From positions 237,689 to 301,688 of the forward strand of contig NZ_BMGR01000006.1 of the NCBI RefSeq assembly GCF_014640295.1: 64,000 nucleotides of DNA. Direction: 5' to 3'. The notes beneath the pieces were generated by a model that searched no databases, was not told the origin of the DNA, and saw only the letters and a list, made by a program, of their open reading frames with translations. This DNA comes from Paenibacillus abyssi. Lineage in GTDB: Bacteria; Bacillota; Bacilli; Paenibacillales; Paenibacillaceae. Numbering within the stretch: the first letter of the stretch is position 1; every line of letters starts with the position of its first letter. Positions 8,761-16,726 of this stretch are shown here, one piece after another. A program made the translations under genes and the position numbers.

Positions 8761-9108
8761 TTAAGAGACAGCCTGCTGCGACAAACGCACGAGCATATGC
8801 GCCAGCATATGGCGTTCTTCCTCTTTGCCGACCTTCCACAGCTCCTGCAGCAGCTTCTCTTCCCGGTTTCTGGGCTCCTCATGCTCCGCCAAGTAATTCG
8901 CCGCCTTCTCAGCAGCCTTAGCGAGCTGTTCTTCGCCTAATCCCAGCTTCTTGGCCATCTCAATTCGCTTGCCGAGATATTGGGTGAACAGATCGAAGTT
9001 TTCTAAAATTTCATCCTTTTGCTCGCTGCCCATCCGGTTCAACGTATCTTCAACTTTTCCGATCTCGGCTTCTTTGTCCTTGTGAATTACATGATTGTGT
9101 TCTGACAT
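8761..9108 (-). CDS. DUF3243 domain-containing protein (YmfJ-like)
   Basis: A 115-residue soluble, strongly charged, all-helical protein. The segment around residues 30-85 (ENFDLFTQYLGKRIEMA and following) matches the DUF3243 family known from Bacillus YmfJ. The function is unknown. An AAGGAGG ribosome binding site sits just upstream of the ATG. It is transcribed alone, divergently from the oxidoreductase gene at 9280. Confidence 0.8.
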   Translation of the reverse strand: MSEHNHVIHKDKEAEIGKVEDTLNRMGSEQKDEILENFDLFTQYLGKRIEMAKKLGLGEEQLAKAAEKAANYLAEHEEPRNREEKLLQELWKVGKEEERHMLAHMLVRLSQQAVS

Positions 9109-9279
9109 ATGAATGCCTCCTTATCGTAATAAAATGTTGACAACCCCTAATTACCCCCGAAAAAAAAGGATGAATCAACCACAGCAGCTCGTGTTAAAAA
9201 TGACGGCGGGCCCATTCATCGGTATAATAGTGAAATCAGCAGAACAGTAAGAACAAGCTCATCAGAAAGGAATAGATGT

Positions 9280-10281
9280 ATGATACGATTTGGCGTCATC
9301 GGAACGAATTGGATTACCGAGGCATTTATCGAAGCTGCCCGGCAGCTTGCAGATTTTCAGCTTACCGCGGTTTATTCCCGCACGGAGGAAAAGGCAAATG
9401 AATTTGCCGCCAAACACGGCATAACACACATTTTCACCGATTTGGAGGCGATGGCATCAAGCGACCAGATCGATGCCGTATATATCGCCAGTCCGAACTC
9501 CTACCATGCAGCGCAAGCAATTATGTACATGAATCACGGGAAGCATGTTCTGTGCGAGAAACCACTGGCATCGAATGCACGCGAAGTACAAGCCATGATT
9601 AAGGCAGCCAACAGCAATAACGTGGTATTGATGGAGGCATTAAAATCGACATTGCTGCCTAACTTCATATCTATTCAGCAGCATCTGCACAAAATAGGGC
9701 CTGTCCGCCGTTATTTCGCGAGCTACTGCCAATATTCTTCACGTTACGACGCTTATAAGCAAGGGACGATCCTAAACGCCTTTAATCCGGTCTACTCTAA
9801 TGGCGCTCTGATGGATCTGGGCATCTACTGCCTCTACCCAATGATTGGATTGTTCGGCAAGCCGGACACTGTGCAAGCCAATGCGGTTATGCTTGACTCC
9901 GGCGTTGATGGAGAAGGCAGTATCCTGTTGAAATATGAAGGCATGGATGCGGTCGTTATGTACTCCAAAATCACCAATTCCTATGTCCCCTCCGAAATTC
10001 AGGGAGAGAACGGAAGCATCATCATGAATAAAATCAGCGAACCGGACAAGGTGGAAATCCGCTACCGCGACGGCAGCGTAGAAGATATCTCACAGCCGCA
10101 AAATAACAGCACGATGTTTTACGAGGCCGAGGAATTCATCAACCTGATCAAGAGCGGAAAGCTCGAGTCGGTGAATAACGCTCATGCCAACTCCATCGCC
10201 GTAATGGAGGTTATGGATCAGGCAAGACGGCAAACAGGGCTTATTTACCCGGCGGATACAGCCATGACAAGCGACAGCTAA
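9280..10281 (+). CDS. Gfo/Idh/MocA family oxidoreductase
   Basis: A 333-residue NAD(P)-dependent oxidoreductase. It has an N-terminal Rossmann fold (FGVIGTNWI from residue 4), the hallmark EKPLA motif around residue 93 whose lysine is catalytic, and a C-terminal alpha/beta domain. Relatives act on sugars, inositols or dihydrodiols, and the substrate cannot be deduced. AAAGGA precedes the ATG. No sugar transporter or kinase lies nearby, so it is probably not part of an inositol operon. A strong terminator follows. Confidence 0.87.
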   Translation: MIRFGVIGTNWITEAFIEAARQLADFQLTAVYSRTEEKANEFAAKHGITHIFTDLEAMASSDQIDAVYIASPNSYHAAQAIMYMNHGKHVLCEKPLASNAREVQAMIKAANSNNVVLMEALKSTLLPNFISIQQHLHKIGPVRRYFASYCQYSSRYDAYKQGTILNAFNPVYSNGALMDLGIYCLYPMIGLFGKPDTVQANAVMLDSGVDGEGSILLKYEGMDAVVMYSKITNSYVPSEIQGENGSIIMNKISEPDKVEIRYRDGSVEDISQPQNNSTMFYEAEEFINLIKSGKLESVNNAHANSIAVMEVMDQARRQTGLIYPADTAMTSDS

Positions 10282-10320
10282 GCAAGCTGTGCCGACTGCA
10301 GCCGCCCTATTGCAAGACAG

Positions 10321-10375
10321 CAGCAAGGGACTTCCCAGGCGTTTCACGCCGATGGGCAGTCCCTTGCTGTTTTTA
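10321..10375 (+). terminator. Intrinsic terminator of the Gfo/Idh/MocA gene
   Basis: CAGCAAGGGACT (10321-10332) pairs perfectly with AGTCCCTTGCTG (10358-10369) and is followed by TTTTTAT on the plus strand. Confidence 0.88.
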
Positions 10376-10393
10376 TACAAAGCGAAGTGAGAT

Positions 10394-11083
10394 TCAACCG
10401 CGGATGTCACTCTTGCGGAGGCGCTCAAAAAAGTAACGAAGCGCGATCCTCGCGCAAAATAACGAAAAGAACATGAACAGCATCGCCCAAACGAATGCCG
10501 GTATGCCTGTGGCTTGCTGTAGGCCGAATGCATCCCCTGCCTCCTGCGTCCTCGCAACGGAGAGAATCATCAGCCAAATTGGCCCCAGTACAGACTCTTC
10601 CAACGTGATAAAGGCGAGCAGCAGATAATAGATGCTTCTAATCATCCTGCCAAGCAGGTAGGCTATACCGTTTAATAGGACAAACCCGATAAGCCACCGC
10701 ACACCGAATCCTTCGTGCACAAAAAAGATAAGCATCAGCAGCCCCATCAGCGAGATCAGGCACAGCCCCAGCTTTTCGTTACGCTTGGCATACAGATAGA
10801 ACATCAGGACAGCAAACAAGGAAGCCGTAACGTAACCCATCAGCGTAACCGCGACTACGCTCCAGGAAGAACTGATTAATGAATAGGTAACCCCGCTATG
10901 ATCCGCATTCAATTCAATCCGCAGTACACGGCCGGATGACAGCAAAGTCATGATTGCATGGCCGAATTCATGAATCATCGTGTCCAAGGTACGAAAAAAG
11001 GTTGAGAACGGCAGCAGCCGTGTCAGAAATCCCGTGGCAATAAGCAAAACAACCGTAATAAACCACTTGTTTATTTCCTTCAT
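10394..11083 (-). CDS. M50-type membrane metallopeptidase (HEFGH)
   Basis: A 229-residue polytopic membrane protein. Zinc motif HEFGH lies at residues 38-42, just after the first membrane span, and about five further spans follow. This matches the M50B-like peptidase family (intramembrane metalloproteases distantly related to SpoIVFB/RseP). The usual second motif with an aspartate ligand is not obvious, so activity is uncertain. The ATG at 11083 is preferred over longer frames because GGAAAGGAAGGG lies just upstream. It is divergent from the M14 carboxypeptidase gene. Confidence 0.72.
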   Translation of the reverse strand: MKEINKWFITVVLLIATGFLTRLLPFSTFFRTLDTMIHEFGHAIMTLLSSGRVLRIELNADHSGVTYSLISSSWSVVAVTLMGYVTASLFAVLMFYLYAKRNEKLGLCLISLMGLLMLIFFVHEGFGVRWLIGFVLLNGIAYLLGRMIRSIYYLLLAFITLEESVLGPIWLMILSVARTQEAGDAFGLQQATGIPAFVWAMLFMFFSLFCARIALRYFFERLRKSDIRG

Positions 11084-11226
11084 GAAACCCTTCCTTTCCG
11101 TTCCGCTTGCATTCATATTAATCGTAACGCACGACCCCGGTCTGGCGAATGTTAAAGGAATTCCTCGTTTTATGTTGAATTGTAACAATAACTGTCGTCA
11201 ATTCATAGATAGCGAGGTAGTCTTAC

Positions 11227-12702
11227 ATGAGTTGCATGAAAAAGCTGAAGTTTGCAATGATTATGTTTATGGCCATTCTATTAACCCTTAGTACAATTCC
11301 GGCATCACCCGCCGCGGCCGCCAAAGCGGCAAGCGGTTACATCGTTAGCCCCAAGCAAGTCTACACGTACGATATCATGGTTCGTGATTTACAAGCACTG
11401 TCGGAGCGGTACCCGGGCTTGATTGCCACCGGCTCCATTGGCACAAGCGAATACGGCAGAGAGCTATGGCATATCGATGTAGGCAAAGGCCCGGCAATTA
11501 TTCTGCTTAACGGCTCGCATCATGCAAGAGAATGGATAACGACAATCCTGCTGATGACGATGGCCGACCGGTACGCGCTTGCTTATGTGCAAAATGCGAA
11601 ATGGGGCGCTTATTCCGTTAGGGACCTGCTTGATCAGGTCACCTTCCGTTTTGTGCCGATGGTGAATCCTGACGGCGTGACATTGCAGCAGAAGGGGCTG
11701 GCTGCGTTTCCCAAGGCGGAACGCGCCAAGCTGCTGAAAATGAACGGTGGGAGCGCCAATTTTAAAAGGTGGAAAGCCAACGCGAAGGGCATTGACCTCA
11801 ACCGCCAGTATCCTGTGGATTGGGAAGGCATTCGCAACCCCGCTCCCGGCCCAAGTTATATGAACTACAAGGGCGCCAAACCAATGCAGGCCAAGGAAAC
11901 GCAGGCGATGATAGAATTTACGCGCAGCAGCGGGGCGGAGCTTGCGGTCGCTTATCACTCGTCGGGTGAAATTCTGTACTGGAACTATAAAACCCCGGCG
12001 GAGCATCTCTCCCGTGACCGTAAAATAGCAAACCAATACGCATCGATGACAGGCTACAGATTAGTGAAGCCTTCAGCCAATCCTTCCGGCGGCGGATTCA
12101 CGGACTGGTTCATCTCTCAATTCGGAAGGCCGGGACTGACGCCAGAGCTGGCCCGCGCCGCCGGTGGAACTAACGTACCGCTCTCGGAATGGGAGCGCAT
12201 ATGGAAACAGCACCGCAATACCGGCTGGATGCTTGCGGCAGAAGCTGCCGAATTGTGGCTGAATCGACAGCAGGCCGTTAAAGTGAACGAATCCGTTCGC
12301 TTAACGGCAGATGAACGTTCTTATCAATGGCCGAACCTGAAATCCCGTAAGCTGGAGCTCCTATACAAAGGCCGCTATACAGCGCTCAGAGAAAAAGGCG
12401 GCTGGCTGGAGATCGCAACAGCGAACGGTATACGCTGGATCCCATCAAGAATGGCGTTAAAAGGCGAATATCAACAGCCGGCATCTCTCTACGTTGCGCC
12501 GGGACCTGAAACGGAAATGTTCGACTCGCCCTTATCGCCGCAGCCTGCCTCGCTGCAGTTAGCCGATCAAACGGTACAGGTGCTGGAAAGCTGGAGAGAA
12601 TGGTTTATGATTAAAACGTCGAAAGGCGTTTTGTGGATCAGGCAGGAGGAAGCCACGCAAGCAAAAACGGCCGACGCCGGCAGCGTCCCACATCCAGATT
12701 AA
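11227..12702 (+). CDS. Secreted M14-family zinc carboxypeptidase
   Basis: A 491-residue exported metallocarboxypeptidase. A signal peptide ends near residue 34 (SPAAAAKA). The catalytic domain (about 45-345) has zinc ligands H99 and E102 in HHAREW, H244 in VAYHSS, the LNRQ substrate-binding motif at 191-194 and the catalytic glutamate E307 in LTPELA. The C-terminal 130 residues look like SH3-type or stalk repeats, probably for wall binding. Such enzymes trim peptides or the gamma-D-Glu-meso-DAP bond of peptidoglycan; the specificity is not evident. GAGGT at 11214-11218 supports the first ATG. Confidence 0.87.
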   Translation: MSCMKKLKFAMIMFMAILLTLSTIPASPAAAAKAASGYIVSPKQVYTYDIMVRDLQALSERYPGLIATGSIGTSEYGRELWHIDVGKGPAIILLNGSHHAREWITTILLMTMADRYALAYVQNAKWGAYSVRDLLDQVTFRFVPMVNPDGVTLQQKGLAAFPKAERAKLLKMNGGSANFKRWKANAKGIDLNRQYPVDWEGIRNPAPGPSYMNYKGAKPMQAKETQAMIEFTRSSGAELAVAYHSSGEILYWNYKTPAEHLSRDRKIANQYASMTGYRLVKPSANPSGGGFTDWFISQFGRPGLTPELARAAGGTNVPLSEWERIWKQHRNTGWMLAAEAAELWLNRQQAVKVNESVRLTADERSYQWPNLKSRKLELLYKGRYTALREKGGWLEIATANGIRWIPSRMALKGEYQQPASLYVAPGPETEMFDSPLSPQPASLQLADQTVQVLESWREWFMIKTSKGVLWIRQEEATQAKTADAGSVPHPD

Positions 12703-12708
12703 ATAAGC

Positions 12709-12735
12709 AGACCGTCAGGGATCCCCTGACGGTCT
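12709..12735. terminator. Perfect 12-bp hairpin between convergent genes
   Basis: AGACCGTCAGGG (12709-12720) and its complement (12724-12735) flank a three-base loop, seven bases after the carboxypeptidase stop. There is no U-tract on the plus strand and only a mixed TGCTTATTT on the minus strand, so termination is likely but weak. The right arm ends in GGTCT, which is also the left flank of the palindromic element next to it. Confidence 0.6.
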
Positions 12736-12805
12736 GGAGCTTGTCGATAAACCCGAATGATGAGAATTAGAACTTCATCATATGAAGGAGTTTATCGACA
12801 AGCTC
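12736..12805. repeat. 70-bp palindromic MITE-like element with flanking GGTCT direct repeats
   Basis: Perfect 16-bp inverted repeats (GAGCTTGTCGATAAAC at 12737-12752 and its complement at 12790-12805) enclose 37 bases that contain a smaller inverted repeat (ATGATGA/TCATCAT). The pentamer GGTCT stands directly on both sides (12731-12735 and 12806-12810), as a target-site duplication would. It carries no gene. It may be a miniature transposable element or a REP-like palindrome; copies elsewhere in the genome would decide. Confidence 0.5.
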
Positions 12806-12821
12806 GGTCTATTTTATGCCA

Positions 12822-13379
12822 TTAACTGCAAGCAGCTGCCAAAGAGCGGGACGAATGATGCCCGAACTCACGTAATGCTCCGCGGAACAGCAGCTCCAAA
12901 GCTTCGGATTGCTCCAGATCCGCCGGGGTCGTAAGCGAAGCGCACTTCGGAACCAAGCTCGCCCCGCTTTGTTCGAATACCGTTGCCACAAACTCGGAGC
13001 AGAAGAAAGCATTCTCCCGGTTCACTTTAATATTCAGCATAATTCCGATTACACCAAGCAGATTGTATTTGTACCGATGGGATTCTTGTTCAAACTTCTT
13101 GACACAGGCGTGTATTTTCCGGTAATTTGATTCGCTTACGCTGCAGCTGTACACAGCGCACAGCGCATCCTTAAACAGCTCTCCGCGCAGGTCCTCCTTC
13201 ACAAAGCCGCCGATGAACGGATTGCCCGGGCTTTTCCTGCCGAAGCTGTATACCTCGCTTAGCTGAGGATCGAACGCGATTGAAGCATGATTAAGCGGCG
13301 CTTTGGTGTAGAGCCTGATCATTCGCGTGAACAAGGTCCCCGTATCGGATAATAAAATATAAATTTTTTTCTCCTTCAT
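12822..13379 (-). CDS. Permuted NlpC/P60 (YiiX/YebB-like) putative cysteine hydrolase
   Basis: A 185-residue cytoplasmic-looking protein. LNHASIAFD (about residues 28-36) supplies a histidine and FFCSEFVATVF (about 130-140) a cysteine, in the His-before-Cys order of circularly permuted NlpC/P60 papain-like folds such as YiiX. These may act as amidases or lipid-modifying hydrolases. No signal peptide is seen, so peptidoglycan is not an obvious substrate. AGGTGGGG directly upstream supports the ATG at 13379. The substrate is unknown. Confidence 0.65.
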   Translation of the reverse strand: MKEKKIYILLSDTGTLFTRMIRLYTKAPLNHASIAFDPQLSEVYSFGRKSPGNPFIGGFVKEDLRGELFKDALCAVYSCSVSESNYRKIHACVKKFEQESHRYKYNLLGVIGIMLNIKVNRENAFFCSEFVATVFEQSGASLVPKCASLTTPADLEQSEALELLFRGALREFGHHSSRSLAAACS

Positions 13380-13508
13380 CACATGTCCCCACCTGCAACT
13401 TAAATGATTGACGCTCCTTATTATCATAGTTGCTGTAAAGATGCGGAAAATCAGTCTTTTGGCGGGAATTGACCTGGACCGGAGTCTAGTTGTGGTAAAT
13501 TAGGATAT

Positions 13509-14933
13509 CTATTCCATATCATCCTTCAGCAATGTTATAGCACGCCATTTTTGCGGATCCTCCTGCACAATCTTCTCCCGCAGCCGCTGTGTAAGCCGGT
13601 AGGAAGTCCGGCCGCTTAGCATGCCGTTAATCTGCAATTTTTCTTCTCGCTGAAACCGCTCAACCGCGGCTGCAGTCGCTTCATCATAGATCCCTTTGGC
13701 CTCGCCTGCATAAAAACCGAGTGCCGCCAGCATCTGCTGCGCTGTCTTAACCTCTTGACCGAATTCGCCTATCGCGAGCTCCGTCTCCAAGGGAAGGGCT
13801 GGGAGAAATGCATACTCAGGCATCTCCACCTCAATGGTCGGTTCGATCCCTTCATTTTGAATCCAACCGCCGTCCGGCGTGCGCCACTGGGCTTCCGTAA
13901 GCTTGAGAACGGATTGATCGCGGAACTGTTGAAAAGTCTGTACAATTCCCTTGCCAAACGATTTGACGCCAACCACCTCGGCACCTGCAGAGTATTTCAG
14001 CGCAGATGCAAGCACTTCTGCCGAGCTCGCGCTGCTTTCATTAATCAATACGACAACTGGGATTTCCCAAGGTTCCTTTTGTTTCGAACGGTGCGTAATT
14101 TCCCGTTTATCATCTTTATATACGACTTGCACAATGACCTTATTATTCGGTACCAGCCTGCTCGCAATGTCAATCGCCGGACTCAGCAGACCACCGGGGT
14201 TCATACGAAGATCGAGCACAAGCCCCTTCATTCCCTGTTTTAGTAATGCATCGGCCGCGCGGTTAAATTCCTCAGCAGTGCTCTCTGCAAACCGGCTGAT
14301 CTGAATCGTTCCGATTCCCCCTTCCAGCAGTTCCGACGATACAGTAGTGACCGGAACGGAAGCGCGCTTCAGCGTGATATCAAATGGCTCCGGCAAGCCT
14401 GCCCTTACGATCGTCAAGGTTACCTCCGTGCCTTCCTTGCCCCGCGTAAGTTTGATAAGATCGGGCAGCGTCTTGCCTTTAAGCGATTTTCCATCCACCG
14501 CGGCAATCACATCATCCGGCTGGAAGCCGGCTTGCTCCGCCGGCGCCCCCTTAATGGCAGAACTAATGACGAATTCGCCATTCTCTACGCGGAGCTCCAC
14601 ACCAATACCGACAAAATGATCCTCATACCGCTGCAAGTAATCCGCTCCCTGCTCCTTCGTATAATAAACGGAATAAGGATCTTTTAACGAGGAGACGAGT
14701 CCTTGTGCCGCACCATGGATGAGTTCATCCGGATCCGCACCGCTGAGGTAGTCACTTAATACTTCTTTGTAGGAACGGTCCAAATTGTCGAAAGCCGGCT
14801 CCTGAAGCATCGGGTATCTGTTCATCATCCACCAGCGTCCGCCTGCGAAGCCGCCTAATCCGGCTATAATAGCCACAGCAATGATAATGACAATGATCCG
14901 CTGCTGGCGTGTTTTCGAGTGTGATGTATACAT
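13509..14933 (-). CDS. CtpB-type C-terminal processing protease (S41) with PDZ and peptidoglycan-binding domains
   Basis: A 474-residue membrane-anchored S41 protease. A TM anchor covers residues 13-32, a PDZ domain about 105-180, and the catalytic core about 190-370 with the serine in NESSASSAE (298-306), general base K328 in SFGKG and Q332 four residues later. A peptidoglycan-binding repeat follows (about 390-450). In Bacillus CtpB cleaves SpoIVFA to trigger sigma-K, but other paralogues exist, so a sporulation role is an inference. The protein faces the outside of the membrane. It is divergent from the HAD gene. Confidence 0.87.
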   Translation of the reverse strand: MYTSHSKTRQQRIIVIIIAVAIIAGLGGFAGGRWWMMNRYPMLQEPAFDNLDRSYKEVLSDYLSGADPDELIHGAAQGLVSSLKDPYSVYYTKEQGADYLQRYEDHFVGIGVELRVENGEFVISSAIKGAPAEQAGFQPDDVIAAVDGKSLKGKTLPDLIKLTRGKEGTEVTLTIVRAGLPEPFDITLKRASVPVTTVSSELLEGGIGTIQISRFAESTAEEFNRAADALLKQGMKGLVLDLRMNPGGLLSPAIDIASRLVPNNKVIVQVVYKDDKREITHRSKQKEPWEIPVVVLINESSASSAEVLASALKYSAGAEVVGVKSFGKGIVQTFQQFRDQSVLKLTEAQWRTPDGGWIQNEGIEPTIEVEMPEYAFLPALPLETELAIGEFGQEVKTAQQMLAALGFYAGEAKGIYDEATAAAVERFQREEKLQINGMLSGRTSYRLTQRLREKIVQEDPQKWRAITLLKDDME

Positions 14934-15006
14934 GATAATCGCTCCGTTCTATACGCTGATTGACATTATCACTTTATCTTATTCGTAATGCCGCTTCAAG
15001 CCACAC

Positions 15007-15035
15007 TTGTACAGCACTCTTTTTTTCGATACAAT
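15007..15035 (+). promoter_or_regulatory. Predicted sigma-A promoter of the HAD phosphatase gene
   Basis: TTGTAC (15007-15012) and TACAAT (15030-15035) are 17 bases apart. The transcript would start about 25 bases before the ribosome binding site (AAGGGGACG) of the gene at 15068. Confidence 0.5.
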
Positions 15036-15067
15036 CAATCCTAGTATTCCAGAAGGGGACGAGAAAA

Positions 15068-15871
15068 ATGAACTACAAGCTGATTGCGATTGATGTAGAC
15101 GATACACTGCTTAACGACGAAATCAAAGTGACGGAAGCTACAAAAGCGGTGCTCGCAGCAGCAGTGGCCCAAGGGGTAACGGTTACGTTGGCAACCGGAC
15201 GGATGTTTCCCTCAGCGAAAAAAATCGCCATGCAGGTCGAGCTCAATGTCCCGATTATTACGTACCAAGGGGCACTAGTCAAAACGCTGCTCGATGAACA
15301 AGTGCTTTACGAACGCTACGTTCCGACCGATGCTGCCAAGACACTATATCATTTCTGTGAAGAGCATGGGCTCCATTTGCAGCTGTACGTCAATGATGTG
15401 CTGTATGCGAAAGAAGATAATGACAAGATTCGCGCGTATTCCAAGCTGTCCAACATTCCTTATACTGTTGAGCCGAATTATGAACAGCTGCTCGAGCAGC
15501 CCCAGACGAAAATGCTCATTATCGATGATCCGGCACTACTTGATCAAATGGCCGAAAAGCTGCAGCCGCTGATCGGTGATCGCGTGCATATCACCAAATC
15601 CAAACCTCACTATCTTGAATTTATGCACAAGGAAGGCACAAAAGGACATGCCGTGCAATTCTTGGCTGAGCATATCGGCTGTACGATGGATCAGGTCATC
15701 GCGATTGGCGATTCATGGAATGATCACGAAATGCTGGAGGTGGCCGGACTTGGCGTTGCAATGGGCAATGCAATCCCAGCATTGAAGGAAATCGCTGATT
15801 TTGTGACCCTCTCAAATAACGATGAAGGCGTGCGCCATGTAATCGAAAAATTCGTGCTACAGAAGGCCTAA
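15068..15871 (+). CDS. Cof-type HAD-IIB family phosphatase
   Basis: A 267-residue haloacid-dehalogenase hydrolase. Motif I is DVDDTL with nucleophile D9 and acid D11, a type IIB cap lies in the middle, and motif IV GDSWNDHEM is near residue 215. These enzymes dephosphorylate sugar phosphates, flavin precursors or similar small molecules, often with broad specificity. The ATG at 15068 starts exactly at the fold and has AAGGGGACGAG upstream; the longer frame lacks a ribosome binding site. Confidence 0.88.
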   Translation: MNYKLIAIDVDDTLLNDEIKVTEATKAVLAAAVAQGVTVTLATGRMFPSAKKIAMQVELNVPIITYQGALVKTLLDEQVLYERYVPTDAAKTLYHFCEEHGLHLQLYVNDVLYAKEDNDKIRAYSKLSNIPYTVEPNYEQLLEQPQTKMLIIDDPALLDQMAEKLQPLIGDRVHITKSKPHYLEFMHKEGTKGHAVQFLAEHIGCTMDQVIAIGDSWNDHEMLEVAGLGVAMGNAIPALKEIADFVTLSNNDEGVRHVIEKFVLQKA

Positions 15872-15889
15872 GACAAGCAGTGACATTTT

Positions 15890-15911
15890 GGGGGTACCAT
15901 CAGGTACCCCC
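15890..15911. repeat. Perfect 9-bp inverted repeat after the HAD gene, possible terminator
   Basis: GGGGGTACC (15890-15898) and GGTACCCCC (15903-15911) close a four-base loop 18 bases after the HAD stop. No U-tract follows (TTCATAGTATAA), so this is either a weak terminator or a protein-binding palindrome. Confidence 0.5.
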
Positions 15912-16056
15912 TTCATAGTATAATAATGTGGTACCGTCTTTGTTACTGGCTTTTACGGATTGACAAGCAGAAACGGCTTACGCCGTCTTTGGGGGCGGAA
16001 GATCCGTTCGCGGTGAATGATAAGATATCCGGTTAAACCTATGTATCTTATCTTTT

Positions 16057-16071
16057 TAGAAAACGCTTACA
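16057..16071 (+). promoter_or_regulatory. cre-like catabolite repression site in the GNAT gene leader
   Basis: TAGAAAACGCTTACA matches the Bacillus cre consensus (WTGNAANCGNWNNCA) at all defined positions except the second. It lies directly upstream of the GGAGGTG ribosome binding site of the gene at 16086, so bound CcpA would block transcription. A single near-match can arise by chance. Confidence 0.35.
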
Positions 16072-16085
16072 ATGGAGGTGCTCCT

Positions 16086-16658
16086 ATGTTTTCTTACACC
16101 CTGACCGAACAGACGGAAATGAAACTGCTCGAACCGCAGCATTCAGAGGCGCTTTACCAGATGACAGAACGAAACCGGTTATTCCTGCAAAATTGGTTCA
16201 AATGGGTGCAGCATGTGCGCAGCGAATATGATACCCGATCCTTCATCGACGAATTATCCCGTCGGCAGCGCGCAGGCGAAAGTTATGGTTACGGTGTATT
16301 CTATGAAGGCCGATTGTGTGGAGTAGCAGAGCTGCGCGATGTCAATTCGCCGGATCGATGCGGCAGAATCGGATTCTGGTTATCGGCAGATGAGCATGGA
16401 AAAGGATTAATGACACATGCATGCGGCCATTTAACGGATTACGCTTTTGATCAGTGCGGGTTAAACCGGGTGGAGATCCATGCCTCTGCGGATAATAAGA
16501 AAGGCCGGCTCGTTCCTGAACGGCTCGGCTACACGCTCGAAGGCATCGCCCGCCAAGCCAAGAAATACGATAACCGCTTCATTGATCTCACCATTTACAG
16601 CGTGCTTGCTGAGGAATGGGCAGAGATGGACCGGATGTCAAGATACGTAGGATTTTAA
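16086..16658 (+). CDS. GNAT family N-acetyltransferase (RimJ/RimL type)
   Basis: A 190-residue GCN5-related acetyltransferase of the RimJ/RimL/YdaF group. The C-terminal half has the FWLSADEHGKGLMT acetyl-CoA binding segment and the strand-helix VEIHASADNKKGRLVPERLGY typical of ribosomal-protein acetyltransferases. The substrate may be a ribosomal protein N-terminus or a small amine; sequence does not decide. The start is fixed by GGAGGTG eight bases before the ATG at 16086. A cre-like site overlaps the leader. Confidence 0.85.
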   Translation: MFSYTLTEQTEMKLLEPQHSEALYQMTERNRLFLQNWFKWVQHVRSEYDTRSFIDELSRRQRAGESYGYGVFYEGRLCGVAELRDVNSPDRCGRIGFWLSADEHGKGLMTHACGHLTDYAFDQCGLNRVEIHASADNKKGRLVPERLGYTLEGIARQAKKYDNRFIDLTIYSVLAEEWAEMDRMSRYVGF

Positions 16659-16662
16659 ATGA

Positions 16663-16713
16663 AGAGCTGCAGTATCGGAGTGAGTCGCTCATTCCGCCGC
16701 TGCAGCTCTATTT
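16663..16713. terminator. Terminator between the GNAT gene and the sulfate-binding protein gene
   Basis: AGAGCTGCAG (16663-16672) pairs with CTGCAGCTCT (16700-16709), followed on the plus strand by ATTTTA. It lies between convergent genes and may also serve the sulfate operon on the minus strand. Confidence 0.7.
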
Positions 16714-16726
16714 TACCATTGAAGCT

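Noticed and set aside
9109..9279. TTGACA at about 9133 as a promoter for the Gfo/Idh/MocA gene
   Set aside because: No acceptable -10 box occurs 16-18 bases downstream. TATAAT near 9223 lacks a -35 partner at the right distance.
12736..12805. Recombination (dif-like) site
   Set aside because: Its arms are perfect and 16 bp long with a 37-bp spacer; dif sites are about 28 bp with a short central region.
15890..15911. T-box-like GGTACC elements after the HAD gene
   Set aside because: The GGTACC words lie in a simple palindrome; there is no T-box stem I, specifier loop or downstream aminoacyl-tRNA or amino acid gene.
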